A stretch of DNA of 64,000 nucleotides from AP-15 sp963799085. Its GTDB lineage: Bacteria > Pseudomonadota > Alphaproteobacteria > ATCC43930 > CGMCC-115725. Below, piece after piece: positions 57,249-64,000 of the stretch; within the stretch, counting starts at the first letter, position 1, and every line of letters begins with the position of its first letter. Below the pieces are notes generated by a model. It ran no database searches, had not been told where the DNA came from, and worked only from the letters and a program-made list of their open reading frames with translations. The stretch spans positions 62,001 through 126,000 of the forward strand of contig CAWCWA010000013.1 of the NCBI GenBank assembly GCA_963799085.1. Reading direction: 5' to 3'. The translations under genes and the position numbers were made by a program.

Positions 57249-58064
57249 ATGGCAATGGCGGAAGAGGAGTTCGCGATGCCGGTTCTCTATGAGCAACGCG
57301 GCCACGTCGGCTGGCTGACCTTGAGCCGACCCGAAGCGCGCAATTGCTGGGGCGAGGATTACAACGAAGCGCTCGCGCAGCATTGCGCGGAGATGGCGGA
57401 GGACGATGAAATCAGGCTCGCGGTCCTGACTGGCGACGAGGCCGGCGGCGCGTTTTCCGCCGGCGCCAATCTCAAGGATCCGCGCACCCACAGCCAGGAT
57501 TCGATGGCCGATTTCATCAAGGGGCTGCAGCATCGCCACCGCACCGCCGGGCAGGTGTTGAGCGAGTTCCCGAAGCCGGTCGTCGCCGCGGTCAACGGGC
57601 TCGCCATCGGCATCGGCTGCATCGTCACCTATTGCTGCGACCTGATCGTCGCGTCCGAGCGCGCCGAATGGCGGCTGCCGCAGGTGGCGCTCGGCATCCT
57701 GCCCAATCACGGCGGCATCCTTCGCCTCGCGCGCTGGGTCGGCAAGGGCCAGGCGATGAAAGTGGCGATGGGGTATCCGATGAATGCGGAGGAGGCGTTC
57801 CGCTTCGGGCTGGCGCAATGGCTCGTGCCGCACGCCGAACTCGAGGCGCAGACGATGGCGATCGCCGGGCGCCTGGCGGAGCTGCCGCCGCTCGCCGCGC
57901 GGCTCGCCAAGGAATCGCTGAACCGTGGCCTCGACATGTCGAACGCCGCCGACGCCGCCTATATCGATCTCTACCGCTTCATGGCGCTGTCGCTGACCGA
58001 GGACGCCAAGGAAAGCCACCGCGCTTGGCGCGAACGTCGCCGCCCCGAGGTGCGCGGAACGTGA
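57249..58064 (+). CDS. Enoyl-CoA hydratase/isomerase family protein
   Basis: A crotonase-fold protein of 271 residues. It has LTLSRPEARNCWGEDYNEAL, FSAGANLKDP (GAN/GAD-type oxyanion block), FPKPVVAAVNGLAIGIGCIV and LPQVALGILPNHGGILRLAR. The catalytic Glu positions of classical hydratases are not clearly matched, so isomerase or other activity is open. Start ATG 57249 (MAMAEEEFAMPVLYE), or ATG 57255. Intact. A VOC protein gene follows 58 bases later on the same strand. Confidence 0.88.
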   Translation: MAMAEEEFAMPVLYEQRGHVGWLTLSRPEARNCWGEDYNEALAQHCAEMAEDDEIRLAVLTGDEAGGAFSAGANLKDPRTHSQDSMADFIKGLQHRHRTAGQVLSEFPKPVVAAVNGLAIGIGCIVTYCCDLIVASERAEWRLPQVALGILPNHGGILRLARWVGKGQAMKVAMGYPMNAEEAFRFGLAQWLVPHAELEAQTMAIAGRLAELPPLAARLAKESLNRGLDMSNAADAAYIDLYRFMALSLTEDAKESHRAWRERRRPEVRGT

Positions 58065-58122
58065 CGGCGCCCGCAGCAGCGCCTAAAGTCGGCGATTGCG
58101 ACAGCGACCGAGGGAGAAACGC

Positions 58123-58515
58123 ATGACTGTCTTCACCTACGACCACATCCATCTGCGCAGCCCCGACGCGGAGGCGACCGCGCGCTGGTACCACGACATG
58201 TTCGGGGCCGAGATCATCCGCTCGATCCAGTCGGACGGAAGGCCGCGCATCGATCTCAATCTCGGCGGGGTCGCGGTGTTCGTCGCCCAGGTGCCCCCCG
58301 AACAGGCCGTCGCCCGGCCGCCCGAGCCGCCCTATCTGGGGCTCGAACATCTCGGCCTGCGGGTCGAAGGCATCGACCAGGTGGTCGCGGAACTGAAGGC
58401 CAAGGGGGCCGAATTCACCGTCGAGCCGAAGACCATCCGGCCCGGCGTTCGCATCGCCTTTCTGCGCGGCCCGCAAAACGTCCATATCGAATTGCTCGAC
58501 CGCAACGCAGCCTGA
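58123..58515 (+). CDS. VOC (glyoxalase/bleomycin-resistance) family protein
   Basis: A 130-residue single-module VOC protein. MTVFTYDHIHLRSPDAEATA and RWYHDMFGAEIIRSIQSDGR show the first His metal ligand and the typical beta-alpha-beta unit; HLGLRVEGIDQVVAEL and NVHIELLDRN give further ligand positions. It likely binds a divalent metal and could be an epimerase, glyoxalase or dioxygenase; substrate unknown. It begins after AGGGAGAAACGC. Intact. Confidence 0.88.
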   Translation: MTVFTYDHIHLRSPDAEATARWYHDMFGAEIIRSIQSDGRPRIDLNLGGVAVFVAQVPPEQAVARPPEPPYLGLEHLGLRVEGIDQVVAELKAKGAEFTVEPKTIRPGVRIAFLRGPQNVHIELLDRNAA

Positions 58516-58535
58516 CCCCGCAGCCGCCTCGGCCG

Positions 58536-61500
58536 TCAGCCGCCGGCGGCGTCGAGGGTGGCGGGGTTTTCGAGGTAGGCGAGGAGGGTTTTGGCGGCTT
58601 TGAGGTCGGCGATGTCGAGGCCTTCGGTAAACCAGGCGAGGATTGGGGCGAGGAGGGCGGCCGCCTCTTGCGGCCGGCCCTGCTGCCGGCGCAGGCGGGC
58701 GCGCAATTCCCAGGACTTCGCGTTCTGCCGGCGGGCGACGGCGATGGCTTGCTCGATGGCGGTCTCGGCCTCGCTCGGCGTTCCGGCGCCGGCGAGCAAG
58801 GCCTCGCCCCTGAGCCGATAGAGCTCGGCTTCAAGCGGCGGCGCTCCTCCCATCTTTTCGACCGCCTCCAGCCCGGCGGCGACCGACGCGAGCGCCGCTT
58901 CGGGTTTGCCGATCGCCAATTGCGCGTCGGCCGCAAGCCAGCAGCATGTGTTGGGCCACCGCGTAGCTATCCAGCCCTTGTCCAATTTGGGCCAGCCCCT
59001 TCTCGCTGTCGCCGGAGGCGCTGAGGGCCCAACCATTCACGCAAACGGCGATCGCGTGATATTGCGCGATGCGGTGCTCCTCACAGATCCTTAAAGTCCG
59101 TTCGGCATAGCCGGCGGCCGCCGGTGGCTCGTGGCGAAAGATGTGAACGAAGGCGGCGGCGAGACACAGTGTTTGGGCGAGAGTCAAGGGGTGCCCGAGC
59201 GTCTCGGCGCTTCTTACCGCTGCCTTGAGCTCATCGAGCGACCGATCCGGGTAGCCGAGCATCCAGGAAATCGGCATCGGCTAGAACTGGCATTGCACGG
59301 CGGGATGGGAACCCGGCCAATCCGGGAACTGCATGTGCGGATCGAACAGCTCGAGGCTCCGCCGAAATTGCGCAAGCGCCGGTTCGACCTTCCCTTGGTG
59401 GTACAGCGTGTCGCCGAGCGTCTTGTGCGCCCCGACGAGGCGGGCCGCATCGTCAGGCCGTTCGGCAACACGCATCGCCTCTTCGGCAAAATGCTGCGCC
59501 CTCTCCAGCTCAAGTAGGTTCGCGTGGTAGAGCTGCAGGCCGCGGAGCGCCGTGAATTCCCGAGGGTGATCCCCGAGTTGCTGACAGAGCTCCCAGGCCC
59601 GGGCATAGGCTCGGCCGAGGTCGGGGTGGCTGGCGATCTTGGTTGCGTTCAGCGCGGGACCGAGCGCCATTTGCAACTCCAGCTCACGCTCGGCCCGCTC
59701 GCGCATATCCGGTAGCACTTCGACCAGTGCCAGGCCTCGGCGAAATTGGTCGATCGCTTCGAGGTTCGCCGACTTGCTCGCCGCGGCCACGCCGGCTTTG
59801 TGCCAATACGCGGTCGCCTGCGCCGGACAGTTCGCTTCGGTGTAGTGATGGGCCACCAATTCCGGTTGCGTGCTCGCCACCTCGGGAAAACGGTCTTGCA
59901 GCAGCCTCGCCAGCCGCTCGTGATACTGCTGGCGGGTGCGCCTCAGCAGCGATTGGTAAGCCGCATCCTGAATCAGCGCATGCTTGAAGAGGTAACGCGA
60001 GCGCGGCGGGCGACCGCGCTGGTAGAGCAATTCGTCGGCCACCAGCTGACTGAGACCGCTCTGCAACATCTCTTCCTCGATCCCGGCCAGCGCGCTGATC
60101 ATCTCATAGGCAAACTCGCGTCCGAGCACCGAGCCCAACTGCGCGACCTCGCGCGACTGCGACGTCCGGTCGAGCCGCGCCATCAGCGAATCCTGCAATG
60201 TCTCCGGGATGTGCAATTGCGCCAGCGAGCCGTTGAGCACGTAGGCATCGTCGCGAGCCTCGAGCACCCCCGAACCGAGGATGGCCTTGGTCAACTCCTC
60301 GACATAGAGCGGCACGCCGTCGGCCTTGGCGACGATATGATCGACCACCTCGCCCGGCAGCGACCGGCCGCCGGCGAGATGACCGACCATCGTCTCGACC
60401 TCCGGCCGCTCCAGGCGGTTGAGCGTGATCGGCGTCATGTGCGAGCGTTGCGGCCAGGGCGGCGTCAATTCCGGCCGATAGGTCGCAACGACCAGCATCG
60501 CCGCCGTCGGCGCCTGCTCGATCAGCATGCCCAATGTTTCCAGTGTCGTCGGATCGGCCCAGTGCAAATCCTCCCAGGCCATCAGCACCGGGGCGTGCTC
60601 CGCCGTTTCGATCAGCCAGGCGACGATCGCATCGAGGGTCGCATCGCGCTGCTGCTGCGCCGTCATCGAAAGGCGCGGATAGCGGTCCTCAGGCAGTGGC
60701 ACGGACATCAGATCGGCGAATAACCTGATACTCTCGGCGAGAGGCAAGGTCTTGAAGCCGGCGAGCCCGGCTTCGAGCTTCGCCAGGTGCTGAGGTGCCG
60801 CATCCTCCGGCTGCCAGCCGAAGACGCGCTTCAAATGTTCGATGATCGGATGAAAGGCGCTCGCCGTGTGAAACGGCGAGCAGCGGATCGCCACCCAAAT
60901 GTGGTCCTTGCCGGCCGCTTCCCGCAATCCTTCCGCCAGGCGGGACTTGCCGAGCCCGGCTTCGCCCTGGATCAGCACGACCTGGCCGCGGCCGTGGCTG
61001 CTGCCATCCCAGGCCCGCAATAGCAGCCCCATCTCCTCCTGGCGCCCGACGAGGGGTGCAGCATTCCCGGTCCGGGTCGCGGCAAACCGGCTCTCGACAT
61101 CCCGCGCCGACAAGACGCGCCACACCGGCACCGGCTCGGCGAACCCCTTCAGCTCATAGGCTCCCAGATCCTCGAGGTCGAAATGATCGCCGAGCATCGC
61201 GCGCGTCGAGGCACTGACGACGATCTGGTTCGGCTGCGCCAATGCCTGCAGGCGTGCGGCCAGGTTCGGCGTCTCGCCGACCACGGCAGTCTCGGACGCC
61301 GTTCCCTCGCCGATCTGATCGCCGACGATTACCGGTCCGGTGGCGATGCCGATCCGTACCGCGAGATCGACCCCGGGCGGCCGGCGGGTTGCGGCATTCA
61401 GCTCCGCCATCGCATCGACGATATCGAGACCCGCCCGCACCGAACGCTCGGCCTCGTCCTCATGGGCGCGCGGGTAGCCGAAATAGACGAGGATGCCGTC

Positions 61501-61968
61501 GCCCATGTATTTCGCGACAAAGCCGTCGTAGCGCCTGATCGCAGCACTGCACCGGCTCTGAAACGACGCGATCACATCGCGCAAATCTTCGGGGTCCATC
61601 CCGGTGGAGAGTGCGGTCGATCCCACCAGGTCGCAAAACATCACGGTCAGCTGGCGGCGCTCGGCCTCCGGCGCCGCGGCAATCGCGGCCAGCACCGGTG
61701 GCGGGGTGATCGGTTCGGCGGCTGGTGCAAATGCCGGGGGCGAGGCCTCGCTCGTCTCGAAGAGAGCCGCGCCGAGGAAGGCCAGCCCTTGCCCGTCCTC
61801 GTCGACCGCCAGGCGCTTGACGATCAGCTCGTGGCGGACGTCCTCGAGGGTCTCGTCGTCGAGCCCAAATTCCTTCTTGAGCCGCCGATAGCTGACCCGC
61901 TTCTCCAGGCACAAGAGGCCGACGACGAGGGCCAGGATCTTCGAGAAGGTTATGAAGTTGCCTCCCAC
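58536..61968 (-). CDS. Adenylate/guanylate cyclase - AAA ATPase - TPR regulator (two frame breaks)
   Basis: A large signalling protein of about 1,143 residues. N-terminal winged-helix-like region (YRRLKKEFGLDDETLEDVRH); class III cyclase domain at about 100-260 with metal Asp113 in MFCDLVGSTAL and Asp157 in KYMGDGILVYF; a STAND-type ATPase with Walker A GEAGLGKSRLAEG and Walker B VLMAWEDLHWAD; then TPR-like helical repeats to the C-terminus. The frame breaks near 59284 (TAG after HPAVQCQF) and near 58960. Such fusions make cAMP or cGMP under control of an unknown ligand. Start MGGNFITFSK at 61968. Confidence 0.9.
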
Positions 61969-62017
61969 ACGGTCCCCCGAAGCGGGGGCCTTCTTCTAAT
62001 TTCCCAATGGCGGCGCG

Positions 62018-62873
62018 CTATTTAGCGCGGCGGATCAGTTCGGCCCAGCGATCGAGTACCGGCAGGATCTGGTCGGCCTCGGCCGAGTCGAGGCTGACGA
62101 CGGCGCGCGCCACGCCGCGCTCGCGGTAGCGCCGCAGCCGGTCGTAATCCTCGGCCACTGCCGAAGACGGTTACCGGGAGGGCGGCGATGTCGCGCCCGG
62201 CCGCCTCGGCCATCGAACGGTATTGCGGCAGGAACTCGGTCACGTCGGGATAATTCGGCCGGCTCGCATGCGGTATCCAGCCGTCGCCATAGCGGACCGC
62301 GCGGCGCGCGGCGTGCGGAAAGGCGCCGCCGACCAGCACCGGCGGATGGGGTTTCTGCACCGGCTTCGGCCGCGCCGTCATCGGTGGAAAATCGACAAGA
62401 TCGCCGTGGTATTCGGCCTCGTCGCTGGTCCAGATCTCGCGCATCGCCTCGACCCGCTCGCGCATCAGCTTAAAGCGAGTGCCAAAGGTGGTGCCGTGGT
62501 CGGCCATCTCCTCGGCGTTCCAGCCGCCGCCGACGCCAAAGAGAAAGCGGCCGCCAGAGATCTGGTCGAGCGAGGCGACGAGCTTGGCGGTCTGAATCGG
62601 GTCGCGCTGCGCCACCAGACAAACCCCGGTGCCGAGCTTCAGGGTTCGAGTGACGGCCGCCGCCGCGGTCAGCGACACGAACGGGTCCATTGCGTCGTAA
62701 TATTTTTTCGGCAGGTCGCCGCCCTGCGGAAATGGCGTGCGACGCGAGGTCGGGATATGTGAATGTTCGGGTGCCCAGACCGATTCGAAACCGCGCGCCT
62801 CGAGTGCCCGGCCCAATTCGCCCGGGCTTATCGAATAATCGGTAAAGAACATCGCCGCGCCAAAATGCATCAC
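62018..62873 (-). CDS. LLM-class F420/FMN-dependent oxidoreductase (one frameshift)
   Basis: A luciferase-like monooxygenase family protein of about 285 residues. It begins MMHFGAAMFFTDYSISPGEL and has GFESVWAPEHSHIPTSR, LKLGTGVCLVAQRDPIQTAK and FLFGVGGGWNAEEMADHG, typical of the F420-dependent subgroup. A slip near 62167 leads to the native C-terminus EDYDRLRRYRERGVARAVVS, ending RWAELIRRAK at the TAG 62018-62020. The substrate is unknown. Divergent or unlinked to the neighbours by strand: it lies after the csp gene on the same strand. Confidence 0.85.
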
Positions 62874-62913
62874 CGTCCTCCGGTTCGGGCGCCGCGTGTC
62901 CGGGTCGATCGGT

Positions 62914-63576
62914 TCAGGCGAGGCGCACCCTCACGGCCTCCGGCCCCTTGCGTCCCTCCGCGATGTCGACGACCACCCGCTGGCCCTCGGCGAGGTTGCT
63001 GATCCCGGAGCGCTCCAACACCGAGGCGTGGATGAAGGCGTCCTTGCCGCCGCCTTCTCGCACGATGAAGCCGAACCCCTTCTGGGTGTTGAACCACTTC
63101 ACCGTGCCGGTCTCTTCGACCGCGGCTTCGAGCGATGGGTGGCCGGTCGTCGCATAGGGCGAACGGCGCGGCATCACCGGCGCTGCGGTGCTGCTATCTA
63201 CGCTGAGGATCTCGGTGACCTGCGGCCCCTTCTGTCCGGGCGAGACGCGGACTTCCAGGGTTTCGCCCGGCTGGACCGCGGCGATAGCGCTGCGTTCGAG
63301 AACGCTGGCGTGAAGAAACGCATCGCCCGAGCCGTCCGAGAGTTCGACGAACCCGAACCCCCTGTCGGGCTTGAACCATTTGACTACGGCGCGCACCGGC
63401 GGTCCCGACGGCGCCGCCTCGAAGCGGGGTGCGGCGAAGCGCGGGGTTCCGCTGAAGTCGCGAAGATGCGGATCATAGCCGTCATCGTCAAACTCGCGGC
63501 GTCGCGGTTGACGAAAATTCCTGTCTCTAATCAAGTCGGGGTTCCTGTCGAGTTGGTTCGCGGCCCACTTTGGCAC
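62914..63576 (-). CDS. Double cold-shock-domain protein
   Basis: A 220-residue RNA/DNA-binding protein with two cold-shock domains in tandem. The first: VVKWFKPDRGFGFVELSDGS, DAFLHASVLERSAI; the second: TGTVKWFNTQKGFGFIVREG, DAFIHASVLERSGI. Each has the RNP1 (GFGFI/V) and RNP2 (AFxHASV) motifs. The N-terminal 60 residues are Arg/Asp/Pro-rich (RDRNFRQPRRREFDDDGY). The start may be internal, as the similarity begins at about residue 15. Such twin-CSD proteins occur in alphaproteobacteria. Intact. Confidence 0.92.
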   Translation of the reverse strand: MPKWAANQLDRNPDLIRDRNFRQPRRREFDDDGYDPHLRDFSGTPRFAAPRFEAAPSGPPVRAVVKWFKPDRGFGFVELSDGSGDAFLHASVLERSAIAAVQPGETLEVRVSPGQKGPQVTEILSVDSSTAAPVMPRRSPYATTGHPSLEAAVEETGTVKWFNTQKGFGFIVREGGGKDAFIHASVLERSGISNLAEGQRVVVDIAEGRKGPEAVRVRLA

Positions 63577-63786
63577 CGCTCACAGCGATTGTTCCAAAAA
63601 ATCGACCGAGACGCGAGCGGATAAATTTCCATCCGAGAAGGCGCCCTGCCGTGCTCAGGTCGGCGGCGCTCGGGACGGCTGGCGGAAGTCCGTGGAACCC
63701 GCGTCGGAACTGGGCGTTCATTCCTTGTTTTGTTACTTGTTGCCGGTTACTAGGCATCGCGATCCGCCAAATTTGGAAGTTCGAGA

Positions 63787-64000
63787 ATGATCAAAAAACT
63801 TGCGATGACGACCGCTGCGCTGGGTTTGGCGGCGGGGGTCTTGGCGCCTGGAGCGCAGGCGCAGGGCGTCAAGGCCGGCGTTCTCTCCTGCAATGTGGCG
63901 AGCGGGTTCGGCTTCATCTTCGGGTCGTCGCGGGAGATCAACTGCACCTTTTCGACCGGGGCGGCCGGGTCGAGCATTACACCGGGTCGATCAACAAATT
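63787..64000 (+). CDS. DUF992-family exported protein, cut by window end (one frameshift)
   Basis: The first 71 codons of a secreted protein. A signal peptide (KKLAMTTAALGLAAGVLAPG AQA cut) is followed by VKAGVLSCNVASGFGFIFGS and REINCTF, the DUF992 signature. Near 63960 a G is missing in a GGGG run; the shifted frame reads RVEHYTGSINK, as the family does. The gene continues past the window. Function unknown. The 210 bases before it carry no other gene that I can support. Confidence 0.7.
   Translation, partial: MIKKLAMTTAALGLAAGVLAPGAQAQGVKAGVLSCNVASGFGFIFGSSREINCTFSTGAAGSSITPGRSTN

Overview
The window is high-GC DNA from an alphaproteobacterium, most likely a Rhodospirillales-type lineage. 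The evidence is the hom / glpX / recJ neighbourhood, the FecR/DUF6600-type and DUF992-type secreted proteins, the class III cyclase-ATPase-TPR regulator, and the many CaiB, enoyl-CoA hydratase, SDR and LLM oxidoreductase genes of a soil or water heterotroph. I name no genus: there is no rRNA or tRNA gene and no search was possible.

Layout. 0-3 kb: an IS1380-type transposase, a secreted protein whose 3' end runs into a truncated IS5-type element. 3-11 kb: malate dehydrogenase, a Tat-exported solute-binding protein, queA, an SDR, a MATE pump and an N-carbamoyl-D-amino-acid-hydrolase-like nitrilase. 11-13.5 kb: an AT-richer islet with a PEP-CTERM protein gene behind a sigma-54-like promoter and two upstream repeats, a REP-like hairpin, a DUF6481-like gene, a 54-residue ORF and two copies of a dispersed repeat. 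13.5-25 kb: surface-polysaccharide block, with an ABC exporter, a glycoside hydrolase-GT2 fusion, galE, ugd, a UDP-xylose-synthase-like gene, rmlA and PAPS-forming cysD-cysNC. 25-31 kb: a catalytically dead HtrA-like protein, then DUF2946 / TonB receptor / exbB / exbD / tonB. 31-45 kb: small-molecule and acyl-CoA metabolism (PEP mutase-like, PanE-like, MDR, acyl-CoA dehydrogenase, two CaiB transferases, enoyl-CoA hydratase, split TPP decarboxylase, cupin, gamma-glutamyltransferase), plus a FecR/DUF6600 envelope protein. 45-51 kb: two divergent ClC transporters, dihydropyrimidinase, DUF4337 protein. 51-58 kb: recJ, glpX, hom with an antisense-oriented gluconolactonase-like gene between glpX and hom. 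58-64 kb: enoyl-CoA hydratase, VOC protein, cyclase-ATPase-TPR regulator, LLM oxidoreductase, double cold-shock protein and the start of a DUF992 gene.

An important property is the large number of single-base frame disruptions (about 35, mostly in G/C runs) in otherwise well-preserved genes. I read these mainly as consensus errors, so such genes are given full-length spans with the break described. The most interesting items are the new-looking dispersed repeat family (three copies), the sigma-54/PEP-CTERM promoter architecture with an in-frame TAG in the gene, the GH-GT2 polysaccharide locus joined to PAPS synthesis, and the triad-less HtrA-like protein.
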